From Nothopassalora personata (taxonomy: Eukaryota; Ascomycota; Dothideomycetes; Mycosphaerellales; Mycosphaerellaceae): a DNA stretch of 64,000 bases. The stretch covers positions 3,844,001 to 3,908,000 of the forward strand of contig CM066293.1 in assembly GCA_033816765.1 (NCBI GenBank). The letters are read 5' to 3'. Position 1 is the first letter of the stretch; every line of letters begins with the position of its first letter. Position numbers and translations under genes: made by a program. The notes under the pieces were generated by a model. The model did not search any database and was not told the origin of the DNA. It saw only the letters and a list, made by a program, of their open reading frames with translations. Shown one piece after another: positions 12,123 to 24,006 of the stretch.

Positions 12123-13700
12123 CCTTCGGCGCATTGTTCTAACTTGCCCACTGTCAAGTGATCCGCAACCCAGCATTACGACAACATGTCGCTAGGACAA
12201 TAGCTGGTTTCGCTACAGCTGCACAGCGCCCATCGTGCTACATTACCGGTAAGCTTAGGAGCCTTGCGGCAGAAGCCAAAAGCACGCCACGCCATTCATG
12301 GATTACTCGTGGAAGCCATCTGCGTATGAGAGGGAGATAAGGTAGGGTGTCCTCCCCAACCCCAGCAACCATACCCGACAGCAGTCCTAGGAATCTTCCA
12401 TCTGACACCGTCGCCATACCCCCGACAGTCTGTCAACAATGTACTCGCCTTCCTTAGCAGCTTCAGCTACTGAAGTGTATTCTGCTTCGAGCTTGACTGC
12501 TATTTCCCTAGATCTCCAGTCAACACCATTCCTCAGATCCTAAGGTTACGCTTCCCCTTCCGCTTAGGATCATCGGCCTCATTGACACACCCTCAACAAA
12601 AAAGCCTCCCCGCCATCTACACCGCAAGCATCGGCAGCAACCCAGCCTTGCTACTACCAGGGCGTCGCAAAGGAATCCGAGACGCCACCTACAAAGCTCT
12701 CGCTTTAGTCTGTCAAGGTTGGAGAGAGCTTTGTATTGAATCCAAGAGGTCTCTTGCAGACTGGACTCGGATTGCCTCATCCACGGCCTTCAAGCTCGAT
12801 TGCAACTAGACGGGGGAGCTATGGCTTCGTGTATCGACTTCAACTTCACTACACAAACAGACATGACACTAAAAAATGTGCTCGGTACGCTGCTTGGATG
12901 ATAAGCATATTCCCTCTTGTCGCTGCCGTTGAATGTACGCTCCTCATCGTCGCTGTCGCCCTACTCAGATCTTGGTGGTCCTGGTCGCACCCATGGCGAG
13001 GATGTGACGCAGCAGACGGGAACGGGCCTGGGGTGCGCACTGGCTTAGATTGAGGCCATTTGGCAGTAGGTAGAAAGTAGGGCGGCAGCGTATTGCTTCT
13101 TTAGACGGTAGACGGCGGGTTACATGGTGCAGGCAGGGCTGCTGCACTGTGATAGTCAGCCTCAGGGTATACGGTATGGGAGATGGGAACGTACATTAGA
13201 TGTGTGAGCACCAAGGTAGTAAGTTGAGCGATTGTGGTTTCGGGATCGGGAGTTGGGGATTCGTCTTGTGCTTGAAAGGGGGATGTCGTATCTGGTCGAT
13301 GAGTTGGCTCGGCGCGCTCTGCTTCTCTACCAAGTAGTACAGGTCTTCTAAGGCTTGAATATAGAAGTAAAAGGGAATGTAGTAGGCAAGGAGAAAGCGC
13401 CCGCAACAATTTGCCACAGGGACTGGTAGCAGCCCGATCAAGGATCATCTTGGAGGGCGCGGTAAGTAGCGAGAAGAAATGCCATACCTCTACTTGAACT
13501 GAATGTTCTGCCTGTGGGTGGAGAGGTAAGTGGAGTTGTTACTCGGGTGGTATATGCGCCTTGGAGCAGGAGCAGCACGAAAGTGGCCCGAACAGGAGAG
13601 CGAGTGACATCTCGGGGAGTCTTCTCGCCGATGCGTATGTAGGCGTGTCATGTCATGTGAAGACTGTGGAATCAAATTATAATACTACGGCTGTGGCATA
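12123..13700. other. no supportable gene
   Basis: Overlapping short frames on both strands (60-115 codons). The minus-strand frame 13101-13448 is Leu/Pro-rich but lacks any domain. No splice pattern could be assembled. Confidence 0.35.
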
Positions 13701-14222
13701 ATGAATGGTAGAGACTGCATCCAGCCTGTATGGCTCGGCACGGGGCAGTGGCCGCTGAGTATACCACGAGAGCTGACCATCTTGGCTTCTGGCATCCGTG
13801 CTATAGTGTCTGGCTGTGAAGATTGTATCTGGGGTTCACACATTCGGCACGTGGACGAGGATCACATGTCCGGTCATGCCTGCGGAGAAAGCTCCGCTTC
13901 ACAAGCTCTCCCCCGAATCGTCTCCATTATACGGTCCATTCGCCTACAACAGGCACTCTGTGATCAACCGCAACAGAGAGTACTGCACAACTCTCATTAT
14001 ACCTCCTCTCGCCGCTACTACTATTACCACCACGACACCAACAGCGATGATGGCCAGAACGAGCAGCCCAGCCATCTCTCCTCGTCCTCCTCCAGAGTAG
14101 TACACGTACCCGAGACCTCATACTCCAAGTTCCCATCCACTACCAAGGTCCCCTATCGCCCTCCTGTCTTCATGGACGACGCATACAACAGTTATGGGCC
14201 CAAGTTGGCGCTACTAGCTTAA
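13701..14222 (+). CDS. hypothetical protein, Ser/Tyr-rich C-terminal half
   Basis: A 173-codon frame starting at ATG 13701 and closing with TAA at 14222. The first 85 residues have no clear bias. The second half has a Tyr/His run (RRYYYYHHD), a serine run, and a tail PYRPPVFMDDAYNSYGPK that looks like real coding sequence. The N-terminal part may be untranslated leader or an earlier exon instead. No signal peptide, membrane segment or domain was recognised. It is followed at once by a RIP-damaged coding remnant on the same strand, possibly unrelated. Confidence 0.3.
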   Translation: MNGRDCIQPVWLGTGQWPLSIPRELTILASGIRAIVSGCEDCIWGSHIRHVDEDHMSGHACGESSASQALPRIVSIIRSIRLQQALCDQPQQRVLHNSHYTSSRRYYYYHHDTNSDDGQNEQPSHLSSSSSRVVHVPETSYSKFPSTTKVPYRPPVFMDDAYNSYGPKLALLA

Positions 14223-14246
14223 AACAGCGTAGCACCGAAGTTCGAG

Positions 14247-14604
14247 CATAGACGAGAACTTTCCCCGGACTCGAAAAGCCTATCTTACCCGATACGGCTT
14301 AGCAAGAAACCTTACCCCGGATCCTAGAAACTCTATCTAACGTCACCTTCCGAGTCGGCCTTAGTTTCGGCTTGTCATTACCGAGCCCGGTACGTTGGAG
14401 CAGCAGCGAATACTATAGGTATCTCGCTATACAGGACGGCGATTTATTCGCTATTGGGTAATTCGACCCCGAGGATTCCGAACCTGCAATAGAATTCACG
14501 ATACGGCTACCGGTTACCGAGAAAATGGCCGACGAAACATATGACGCTGCTACTATAGCACCTAAAGGCTTCCCTATTCTGTCGGATACTAATACCTTCA
14601 TCTA
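14247..14604 (+). pseudogene. RIP-damaged coding remnant, unknown family
   Basis: One plus-strand frame gives over 110 sensible residues broken only by TAG codons (near 14250, 14307 and 14457) and ends TAA at 14604. Readable parts include FPGLEKPILPDTA, YYRYLAIQDGDLFAIG and FTIRLPVTEKMADETYDA. The sequence is CpG-rich and CpA-poor compared with its neighbours, so the stops are best explained as CAG or TGG changed to TAG by RIP. That implies the piece was once duplicated. The family is not recognised. Confidence 0.5.
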
Positions 14605-15219
14605 ACACAACCTTCAGCCGCATGTCTCCAAGACCATCGCCGTACATGTGAAAACATAACGGATGGCCCAGGCAGATGATGGTAGATGCCGCCGGTGCTG
14701 CTGCCCTGGCCTGAGACATCCCATCTGGCTCCTGGCCCTCATGGCGTGGCCATACTGCTGCTTTCCTGCGCAACTCTTGAGAGTCTCTGCGCGCAGCTGC
14801 GGCATGGAGTCTACACTGCTCGCGCTGCTGGCGCAGGAGGGATGAGTGAGCGTGCATTGATCCGGGAGCACGGCCACATACTGGACTCTTCGCCCACCGC
14901 AGGACGGCGAAGGTCATCAAGCCTGCTTGAAAGCTCGCTGTTTCGCCAGTCTCTCACCTGAGGTCATTTGTGGTAACCTTTGGCAGTTTCCTCTAGGGTT
15001 TTAGGCTCCTCTCATGATTGTTCATTCCTTCTCTCGTGGCGTTATCTCCGCCACTCAGCAACGCCAGTATTCGAAACGATCTAGACGACAATGTCAGCCC
15101 CTGTCGAATAGCTGAGCATCTTCAAAATGAGCAACTAGCTCTGCTTTGCGCGCAACTACGCAGGTGCCAAATATAATCGGAGAACCAACCACTCGCTCCA
15201 CCCTCACTTGGCCGCTCTG
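14605..15219. other. no supportable gene
   Basis: Several mutually overlapping frames (14507-14961 on both strands) reflect GC-rich sequence without a domain. Confidence 0.35.
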
Positions 15220-15507
15220 ATGTATGGAGCGAGGAGCGGAAACATACCGGTGCTCCGCACTGCCTTGGGTCGAGTAAGATGTGGTTTGCATAAGGCAAAA
15301 GATGGTGATGACATAGGAGAAGCTTGGGTCCTGGAGAGGCTGAGGCGGGCAACACCGCGGGCGACGAAGGGTCGCGAGTCGGGAATGGTCAGCAAGGGTC
15401 CCGGATTGATCAAGCGATTCTCCTTTTACGTGTGCAAGCGAGCTGTTGCATCCAGGCAAGATGCGCTGAAGATCCATTTGGAAAAGGTTCATGGCATTTC
15501 CCAATAG
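15220..15507 (+). pseudogene. C2H2 zinc-finger-like fragment
   Basis: Short open frame ending TAG at 15507. Its last 40 residues read FSFYVCKRAVASRQDALKIH and then LEKVHG, which has the spacing of the second half of a C2H2 finger (x-Leu-x2-His-x4-His), but the first Cys pair is incomplete. The segment before it (PGLIK-x-FSFYVC) matches the fragment at 28579-28767 (PGLVK-x-AFYVC). The two are probably pieces of one gene family. Upstream codons look random, so this is a fragment and not an intact gene. Confidence 0.4.
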
Positions 15508-15510
15508 CGG

Positions 15511-18429
15511 GATAGTGCCGGTGATGGTACTGGCGTTGCAGCGAGTGCCAGGGGACCCGATAACGTTGAGAAGGAGGTCGAACCTCAATCCATGGTTTCT
15601 TTGCTAGTTGGTATCGCAGTCGACACGGCATTTCTGCCACCATCCAACAACCTCGTTAGCTAAGCTGCTCCTGCTCTTCCCGAACTCTTCACGCCAAGCT
15701 GCGGTACCTACAACTTTGTTAACCAAAGGCGCTCTGCTCTGCCAGGCGTGAAGTATGAAGTTGCGTCCCCCAACAACCGACGACGCAGTGAAGGACTCAC
15801 CACAAACTATGGTCCGCCTCTTCCTGGAGTTACCACGTTGCCGGATGGCAACAGCTTTCTCACTCAACGGCTCATAATTCCGCCACTGTATACCTACTCA
15901 TCGAGCGCTGGCCCCGCTGACGCCTCCGCTATGGCCGATTGGCGATGCTGGTCTTCCTCCAGTCGGCGGTGTCGACTCAACTTGCGATCACGTCAAATTC
16001 AATTGCTGGTGCGGGTTCTCGGATGATCAAATACCTGGCTATGTCGCCGAGGGCGATGTTCCCATGCAGTCCGTTGCTGGCACTGCTCCTGATTGTGGTG
16101 CTGTTAACTGCAGCCTTGTGGCGATGGATTCTGTTTATGGGTAGTCGTTGAAGACGAAGTTGAAGGCGTGCGTCGATGGTTCTGGAGATCTGGATAGTAA
16201 CGAGTCATGATCGATTCGAGGTCCTGTTGATAAATGAGGAACGATTATTGATCAATGAGGAACGATGCCGAACGAAGCAAGGATAGCTGAGCGAAGCGAC
16301 GGTGCTGAACGAAGCACCGATCCTGAATGAAGCGACGATGCTGTCTGGAGGCGACGATGCTGAATGATATCGAAGCGATACTGAATTAAGCAACGATTGC
16401 TGAACGAAGATGCCGAACAAAGGCTCGATGCTGAACGCTGTCAAGCAAGTCATGACATGGATAGAGCCACAATGGAGGAAATGCAGTTCCAGCGAAGAAA
16501 ACGACACAACAGGACTTTCACGATTTACTACAGCGAACCAACATCAGAGTGAGTTCCAAGGTTGCAGTCAGCTTCTCACTTCACAATTGGCTACGTTCGC
16601 TCTTCCTGTCTTGGATCTTCTTAGCGTGAAGTGTTCTTAGCGGGGGTGTGAATCCAGTCGCTGGTCAGCGGGGCATGAGGTCGAGAAACTTTCACTATCA
16701 GCATTACGCACGCACGTTCTATTTTAATTCATAGGGCGACTCCCTCTCGAATGTGCATAACGAAAGGGAACTCTACGACTCAAGGCTCGGGATCGATACA
16801 GGTCGTGGAGTAGAAGATTCCAAAGATTGAAGAGTAGCAGCACAGGTTGACGTGGACAGCTCGATATTGATACCAAGTTGTACTGCCACCGGCACACCGT
16901 TTCACCGGCACACCGTACCGCATTGCCAAGGATTCCAGTCAACCAATTCATCATCATCGTTGTCATAATCATCAAATACATTCATTGCGACCCGACCAGC
17001 ACCAACACAGCCGCCGCCACTACCCTCCACACGCGTAACACGACGACGCCCAGCGGCTGCTGGAGTAGGGTGAGCTAGCTCGACATGTTTGCTTCCTCGG
17101 CCTTTGCTACTAACGCAATCCGCGTTTCACTGGCATGCTTCTGTCTTGCGTGCTGCACTGCTTGATGGGTTGGACAGATGCGTGCTGCGGGTGGGGAAGA
17201 GGATGAGGGAGAGGCTGGAGTCGAGAGTCTGGAGGCTGTCGGCTGTCTACTGTCTGCTGTCCCTTCTCTGGTCAGCTGGGTCGTTGTACGTCGCTGTTGT
17301 GTTTGGAGAGGTATACGTACTGGCACACTAAGATCGATGAACCCTAGCCCAAAAGGAAAGACAGTCAAGTTGAGTTTGATGCAATCATGATAGCCTTCGA
17401 GCTGAGAAACATTTCATTGCACAAGCTTGACTGAGGCGAGAGTTTTTATGGTCATGAAGGTGCAGCTTGAACTTCGGAGCTGTCTTTACTGCGTTTCATG
17501 CACCCATAGTGCCACACCCAACCGCACAGAGAGAAACATGTGGGAGTTTCAACATACGCAGAGGCGGCGCCGTGGCACTTGCTACAGGTGCAGGCGCAGG
17601 TGCAGGTGCGCACATCTTCCGTCCGATATCATCGCCATCTGCTACCTCGACGCGGTTCCAAATCACGGATTCAGCACACTGTCACGCAGCCATCTGGCAC
17701 GCTCTGAATACTAGTCAGTATCACCCCTGCTTGGTGAATCCCTACTGACTGCTGCTCGGCACGTACCGCCTGGCATCTGATTCTCGACCTCTTTTCCCAG
17801 GCGACGGCACTGCTCTTATTGCTTCCGGCACGCTTCTCAGACAACGACTGGCCATCTCAGGAAATCTACCATGCATCGCATTCGTGTAAGCTGTCTGGTC
17901 TGTGCCTGAGTAACGGAAACAATTTTCTATGACGATACAACAGTATACGGGACAAGTTCGAGCCCCTATAAGATTGGATTGGCAACCTGAAGCTGCAGCC
18001 GGCGGCAATGCATCTTTATGCATCCTCATATATCATATGGGTCGTCTGTCCATATCCTTTACAGTTATAGCTGGTAAGAGTCAAAGTAGAGGGTTGTTCA
18101 GAACACCTGCTCATCTACTAGAGGTACGTTGAACACGAATTCCTCGGGTACTTTCAAGCACGCCTGCCGTTAGCTGTGCCTTGGGTTATTGAGCAAAATT
18201 AACCAGTTAGTGTTTGGCAGTGTCTGACTTGCTGCAGATCTTGTAACTCTTCGAGACGACCTTGGCAGCACTTCTTATAGACGTGTCGGGCAGCAGATTA
18301 GATGCTTGCATGTTCAGAACTTGCATTGTGCCTTGCTATGATTTCTTTGACTTATCTCCTAGGCTCAGAATCCAGGCAATCGACTGCTGAACAAGGCCCG
18401 GCACCTACTGTCCTACAGCTATTGAACGT
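15511..18429. other. no supportable gene; minisatellite inside
   Basis: About 2.9 kb with many short overlapping frames and the degenerate repeat tract described separately. Around 17570-17615 there is a small GCAGGTGCAGGC-type iteration. No domain recognised. Confidence 0.35.
16263..16440. repeat. degenerate minisatellite, GCTGAACGAAGC-like units
   Basis: About eight imperfect units of 18-26 bp built on GATGCTGAACGAAGC with spacers, such as GGTGCTGAACGAAGCACC, GATCCTGAATGAAGC and GATTGCTGAACGAAG. Units are diverged, so it is an old array. It lies in non-coding DNA. Confidence 0.6.
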
Positions 18430-19500
18430 CGGTCTTAGGTATCGACAATCACCATTGGAAAGTTAAGGGTTCAAAGTCCTCCGTGCGAGCAAAGAACGGC
18501 AATGCGTATAAGAAGGAGGTGCAGAAGTGGGAACAAACCAAGTCGAAGTATCAGGATCTGAGGGACTTTGCCTTTTTGAAAGCGAAGAACGTAGGCTTGC
18601 TACTGCCTAATAAGTCACCTCTGGCTCTGGGCTAAGAGGCAGTCGACGGGATGGCGTTGATCGACGGCTGTCTGAATGCGGCCAGACTCTAAGAAAGCCC
18701 GGAAAGAAGACAACCCTGAGGGAGAGGAAGTCCAAGCCTCCTAGCAACTCCACAGAAACCATGGAATGCTATAGATAAGGATTTTGAAGAACGAGATCGT
18801 AGATCAGGACGCTCTTAGCTCGACAACACAACACCCTAGAAATGGTGTGAGATCACAGAATCAGGACCGCGAATTCGAGTCGGGACAGCTGTAGCAGCGC
18901 GGGCGAATAGTATCCCAGGAATCAGTGTACTGAAAGAGGTTGCCGACTTCCCAGTAGCTTCATGGTACGTCAAATGATCCGTTTAACTATCTCCAAGAGA
19001 ACGAGAACACTTAGCAGGTGCCTCAAAGCCTTAGCAAAGCGCAGATAAGGCTCTTCGAGGTATCAGAAATTGATTCATTTAGTGAGCTTTGACGTGCTCA
19101 CGTAGAGAGGCTCGATTTCAAGGCCTTAGCTCAAGCAGCAGCTACGTTGCAACACCCACCTACTTCGACAACCTGGACCTCATTCGAAAGGAAGACCTCA
19201 GTCAGTAGGAAAACACTATGAGCTAATTGTGGTAGTGACAAGCCAAGAAAAAGCAGTCTCAAGCCACAACAAAGTTTGAAACACAACAAAGAAAGCCCAA
19301 CAAGAATCCGGCAACATCCGTGCATGACCTGTCGATGCAGCAAAGCTGTCCTTAGAGCACATGACGACCTGGGGAGCAAGTCAACAGAATACGTCTCTGA
19401 GATCGACGACCTGACAGCTTAGAATGAGAGACTTTCTGGATTAGCTGAGCTGCTCATAATCTGCCTGCTACAGGTTCATGCGCAGCTGCCTTCAACTTCG
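18430..19500 (+). pseudogene. decayed coding region, unknown protein
   Basis: One plus-strand frame from about 18450 reads a Lys-rich helical stretch (KKEVQKWEQTKSKYQDLRDF, then FLKAKNVGLLLPN) and continues to about 18960 through scattered TAA, TGA and TAG. Text between the stops stays protein-like, for example ARANSIPGISVLKEV. A second frame from about 18977 reads ENENT, SLSKAQIRLFEVSEID, then RAHVERLDFKALAQAAA and a Lys/Gln-rich tail to about 19340. At least six stops and one frameshift are present. The basic, coiled-coil-like character could fit a transposase tail or a DNA-binding protein, but no family is recognised. Confidence 0.42.
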
Positions 19501-20360
19501 CATTCCTGCTGGCCACCGGTCTGCGCGATCTGACTGTTGAAAGGATTGGCGGAGGGATATCGTGATAGAGATGAGACCCTCCCAAGATCCTGCTCCAACC
19601 GGGTCAGAAACTGGCTTATGTGTTCCGGTTGAAAAGAAGCCTAACAACAATCAGCCTGAACTACGTGAAGATCAACCTCAGCCCAAATCTGGTGACGAGA
19701 AGTTCAATTGATTATAAGCATCGTCTACATAATGCAGCACTGCTCAAACTTAAGGATTAATGCAAGCCCGGATCTAGTAATGAAAAGCTCGTTTGATTCA
19801 CAATCGTCTCCATAGTGCAACGCCGCTCAGTCATTTAGAACGAGGGTTGCAACATCTTGAGCATGCGCCATAGACACTTCAAATATCATTGCTACGGGGA
19901 TTGAGCAAGCACTGCCCCGGGGCCCGAAACTGGCGGTTGTGTCCCCGAACCTCGCGCCCCCTGCATGACGGCTAAACGTAGCTAGGTCGCCCGTTTTGCT
20001 TGGAGTCTCTCCGCTACCGTTATAACAACGGTCCTCATCCGTCCGCGAGCTTCAGCCTTGAAATTTGTTGGTCCAAACGTCCCTACGGCAATGTGAATGG
20101 AAGAGATAATGATACGTGATTGTCCATTTGATGACGGCCCTGCTCGCGATTTGGTTAAACAATCCTGCACTGTACTGGGTCGCCCGTTTTGCTCCGAAGA
20201 CTCATAACAACGATATGCAACTGAACTATCCGTCCTTACTAAGCTACCCCAAGCAGGTTTCGACTTCTTCTAGGCCATCCACAAGCATAAAGGAAGGCCC
20301 CCCCAACACTGATCATTACGCTACTATCTTACATATCAGCGACGCTTAGAAGGTCTCCGC
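19501..20360. other. no supportable gene
   Basis: Short frames only. Two related segments near 19660-19700 and 19760-19810 share AGCCC-GATCT and a CGTC-x-A-AATGCA-like stretch, a weak local duplication. No domain. Confidence 0.35.
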
Positions 20361-21019
20361 TTACGCTATGCTCACACTGGCGGTTTTCGTGCCTAGGTGC
20401 TTAACGGGTACGATTGCACGATTGATACGCTCTTCATATACTATCTTGAGGACGTGAATGAGATGCACGACAGACAAGATGGTGGCTACGCCGATCAGAA
20501 TGGCTGTGAGGATAGGGAACCATAGCGTGAGAATCTCACGAACTGCGCTAATCGCTTTCGTGACATATTTCACAGTGTCGTCTCTTCTGAGCTTTAATGC
20601 TTCCCTGGATGTCAGTGGTCGCAGGGGCCGGTAGGTCAGGTTCAAACGATACACCCTCCTTGGCCAGCCTGACACTTGTTCTGTGTGACACTTGTTCCGT
20701 GTGCGAGGCGAGCATACTGCTTCGCACCTGGGGTCCGAACAGTCCCTGGCAGCGTACAGGCCGTGCTGTTCTTGTCGGCGTTCTTCTAGGCTTTAGTGCT
20801 TTCCCGAATGTAGGTGTTGACGAAGTTAACATCAGCTTTAGTCGGCGAGGCGTTGCTCATGGCTAGATCCAGTACAAGCTCCTCACCCATTTCGCGACCT
20901 CGATAACCCTCGATCTGTGGCGCCAGTACGTGTTCCTCATGCGCCATGTTCCGGCATCGAACAGGCCTTGGAAGGATCGAGTGGCTGGTTAGCAGGTGGT
21001 GTAGCGGTCTCCTTCGCAC
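20361..21019 (-). pseudogene. decayed gene end with a C-terminal membrane segment
   Basis: On the minus strand, three successive frame pieces look coding: 21019-20786 (GREMGEELVLDLAMSNASPT, ending at TAG), 20832-20548, and 20675-20361. The last ends at TAG 20361 and contains one strong hydrophobic helix (TLWFPILTAILIGVATIL), preceded by a charged stretch and followed by a basic tail. It lacks any ATG, so it cannot be an independent gene. It could be a terminal exon or, more likely, the frameshifted 3' end of a larger minus-strand gene whose upstream part is the duplicated region 20.9-24.3 kb. Confidence 0.35.
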
Positions 21020-21418
21020 TCGTAGGCGTAGCTCTTTGCTTTACCTCGGCGACCTCGATCTATAGCGTCAGTACGTATTGCAAATGCACCGATTCCGGCA
21101 TTAACAGTTCTTCGGAAGGATTGTATAAGCCGCTTAGTCAACAGGTGGCGCATCGCGACAATTCATATTCAGTTTGCCTGTTGCCTTCACCTTCGCAGTC
21201 GTAGGCGTAGCTCGCTGCTTTACCTCGGCGGTCCTCGACCTGTGGCGGCAGTGTACGTATGCCTCGTACATTGATTCCGGCTTTCATTGGCCTTGGAGGG
21301 TCAGGTGGCTGATCGGCAAGTAGTGAACGTCGGCGAACCACACCCAGTGCACCCGCCACCTATGCAGCTGCCTTTTCCTTCGTAGTCGGAAACCCAGCTC
21401 GTTGCTTCACATCCTCGT
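20908..21418. repeat. tandem duplication block A, three diverged units
   Basis: Units begin at CCTCGATCTGTGGC (20908), CCTCGATCTATAGC (21053) and CCTCGACCTGTGGC (21233). Each contains the shared inner word TTCGCA/TCGTAGGCGTAGCTC and, on the minus strand, a similar peptide. Spacing is 145 then 180 bp, the shorter first unit having an internal deletion. Confidence 0.7.
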
Positions 21419-21434
21419 GCGGAGGGTTTGGATC

Positions 21435-21452
21435 AGGGTTAGGGTTAGGGTT
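21435..21452 (+). repeat. short interstitial telomere-type repeat
   Basis: AGGGTTAGGGTTAGGGTT, three TTAGGG-type units inside GC-balanced DNA about 30 kb from the telomere. Too short to be a former chromosome end on its own. Confidence 0.7.
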
Positions 21453-21555
21453 GTCACGGCTGTTGGGTTTACAAAAGGCGTGGCCGCACCCGTGGCAATG
21501 ATGCCGAGCGGTGGCGCTGGTTGATGCTTTGGGATTCCTAGACTCAGTCTCGCCC

Positions 21556-21750
21556 GCTGGCTAGTGTTGGTGTGATCGTGAGGTCTGCTTGCCGGCAATG
21601 CAGCGCTTGTGCAAGTGATCCTCGCCGCGGTGGAGCTGGTAGCTACTGTAGGGATTTGTTGCTGTTGGCTGGTGTTGGCATGAGCGTAAGGTCCGCTTGA
21701 GGCGATACAGCGCTGGTGTGGGTAATTCTCGCTGCGGTGGATCTGGCTGC
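21556..21750. repeat. tandem duplication block B, 108-bp units x2
   Basis: Unit 1 begins GCTGGCTAGTGTTGG (21556) and unit 2 GTTGGCTGGTGTTGG (21664). Similarity runs to the CGCGGTGGAGCTGG / TGCGGTGGATCTGG ends. The period is 108 bp, 36 codons. In the minus frame 21922-21407 the two units give repeated peptides ending HTNTSQ and HANTSQ. Confidence 0.75.
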
Positions 21751-21934
21751 TCATAGTCAACGACACAAACTGTGTGTCGTGACGGGTGGGAATGAATGGC
21801 AGGACAACGACAACAGGTTTCCTAGTGCAATGCTCACGTCGAAGCTTTAGTGTCAGTGGTCCTCCCTGCAGTGGATCTGGCGGCTCTTCATGTTCGACTG
21901 GAGTCTGCTCTCTCGGTATCAATCGATAGAATAT

Positions 21935-22301
21935 GTTACCATGGGTGAGAGCAAATTGCAGGGCAATGGGCTTTCCAGTATCATGATCTGGTAGCTGGCC
22001 CGCTACGGCATCTTACTTTGACTCGAACGAAGAAGGCCATCTGCAGCACGTCCATCAGGCTGAAGGAAAAACACAGGCTGTTAGATCATGCCCTTAACAT
22101 CGAATTGAGGGAAATCGAATTGCCATTAGGGAAGGCGAATAGCAGTGCAATCGGTCTTTTCAGTATTACGCCCTCGTGCTTACCCCCAAGGCATCTCACT
22201 GCATCTCGAATGCAGGAGGACATTTGCAGCACATGCATCTGGCTGAATAGGATCACCCTGGCTAGATAGAATCACCGGCTGTCTCATCATGCCCTTCACA
22301 T
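21935..22301. repeat. tandem duplication block C, 183-bp units x2
   Basis: Anchors GCATCTTAC (22008) and GCATCTCAC (22191) are 183 bp apart. The units share GCAATGGGCTTT / GCAATCGGTCTTT, ATCTGCAGCAC / ATTTGCAGCAC and ATCATGCCCTT-ACAT. The period is divisible by three. Confidence 0.7.
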
Positions 22302-23484
22302 GGAATGCAGACTTCTCAACCACTGTTGGAATAGGCTTTGGAGGCTTGGGGTGGGCTCGACGCTGCTTGGTGAGCTTCGCGATGTTGGTAGCTGCACCTG
22401 GTGGACCGCGTCTCGGCGGGCCATAGGTTCTCGGTTGCTGGGTGAATACTAGGCGAGCCGATTCCTCGGCAGGTCATCACTGGTGCTGAAGGTGAATCGT
22501 CGGCGTTCAAAACGCGAATCAAGGACATCAGCAGTCTGATTCATTTGTTTGAATGCCTTGGTTCCCTCAGATATCGTTTCCTCACTAGAATCAGCGTGCC
22601 GCGTAGCATAATGCATCTCGAAATCTCATGGAGGCTTCACCCTCGGCAGAGCCATCGTCGGTCGATAGGTCCAGCACGTATTCGAACTCGGAGTCGTCGT
22701 ACAGGGGCGTGGCCTTGGCGTTCAGGCAATATTGGTTCGACCTTCGAATCGGTGACGCGAGCCCCCTTCGCTACAGCTGAGGCGGTGTCGATGGTTTTAC
22801 ATTTTTCATGAACTGCACATGATGCTGATACCTTTCATGAGTTGACACATTTCTGTGCTCTCGGCGTTAGGAACAACCTCGGCTTCGGCGGCGCTCTCAG
22901 TATAAGAGGACGCAAAGAGTGCTTGGTGAGCGGTGTTGTTGTTGGCGCTGCTAGAGCGAGCGTCTTGTACCGTTTATGTGGTGTGGACCTGGGTCTGGCT
23001 TCCTTGCTGATGGCGAGCTTTCGCGGTCTTTCGAGGTTCCTCCATCTGTACATTGCTGCACTGCGTTGCAGACCACTCAGGGTGTTGCAATGACGCCTGC
23101 TTCGGCGGAGTCACGGAGGGATCAGGGCAGTCTCATGGAAGTGGCCAGTGCTGTTGCGACGGTAAGTCGTCTGGGCTGCGGCTCGTACGGTATGCGTCTT
23201 GGATTGACAGGCCTTCGTGATTGAATGGGTCGAAACGCGAGTACTGCTGCCTCGTCTCGGCCAATGCATCGTAATAGTACTGCGGCACAGGCTGATGAGC
23301 GGCGGCAGGGTCACGATAACCTGCGAAGTCAGCTCGGCCTGCGCCTCGTCCAGGACTCCATACTCTCCGCGTGCTGCCGCTGAGGTCTGCAACGCTCCTT
23401 CATGTTCACTTGGCGGTGTGCGTGGTCGGTATGCCGAGGAAGCTGGTTCAACCTGACGCTGTTGTTCACCTTGCTGAATCTACC
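22302..23484. other. non-coding or decayed coding stretch
   Basis: Short frames on both strands. The pair GAACTGCACATGATGCTGATA / TCATGAGTTGACACA around 22810-22850 hints at a further short duplication. No intact gene. By position it would belong to the same decayed minus-strand locus as the flanking duplications. Confidence 0.3.
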
Positions 23485-24006
23485 GAGCTTCGGTGTTGTA
23501 CATAGGATCTTGAGCAGGAGGAGGTTCAAGCTGGCAATGCTGCGGGACGCGTGTCGTCTGGGAATCTGCTATGAGTCGCTTGCTTTGTCGCATGCTGAGC
23601 CGGCGGCTGGTGTCTTATTGATATCTGGATCTTTATCACCTTCGCCACCTGCTAAGCACGCAGCTCTAGTGTTGCTGGGTTGTTCCACTCGAAAGCAGTA
23701 CCTGCTTTTTGTAACAATGGCGAGTTCTTCCGGAGCGCGTCGGCTGAGCTTCGGTGTTGTACACAGGATCTTTTCAAGCTGGCAGTGCTGCGGGACACGT
23801 GTCGTTTCGGGACACTGCTATAAGTCGCTTGCTTTGTCGCTTGCTGAGCCGGCTGGTTTCTCATTGGCACCTGGATCTTCATCACCTTCGCCACCAGCTG
23901 AGCACGCAGCTCTGCTGTTGCTGGGTCGTCTCGCACAAAAGCAGTAGTTGCTTTCTGTAACAAGGCCAAATTCTTGCCCGTCGTTTTGATCTGGCTCTCG
24001 CGGTCG
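23485..24006. repeat. tandem duplication block D, 261-bp units x2
   Basis: GAGCTTCGGTGTTGTACA occurs at 23485 and 23746, a period of 261 bp (87 codons), with similarity across the whole unit (GCTGCGGGAC, GTCGCTTGCTTTGTCGC, TCACCTTCGCCACC). Indels have shifted frame locally between the copies. Confidence 0.85.
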
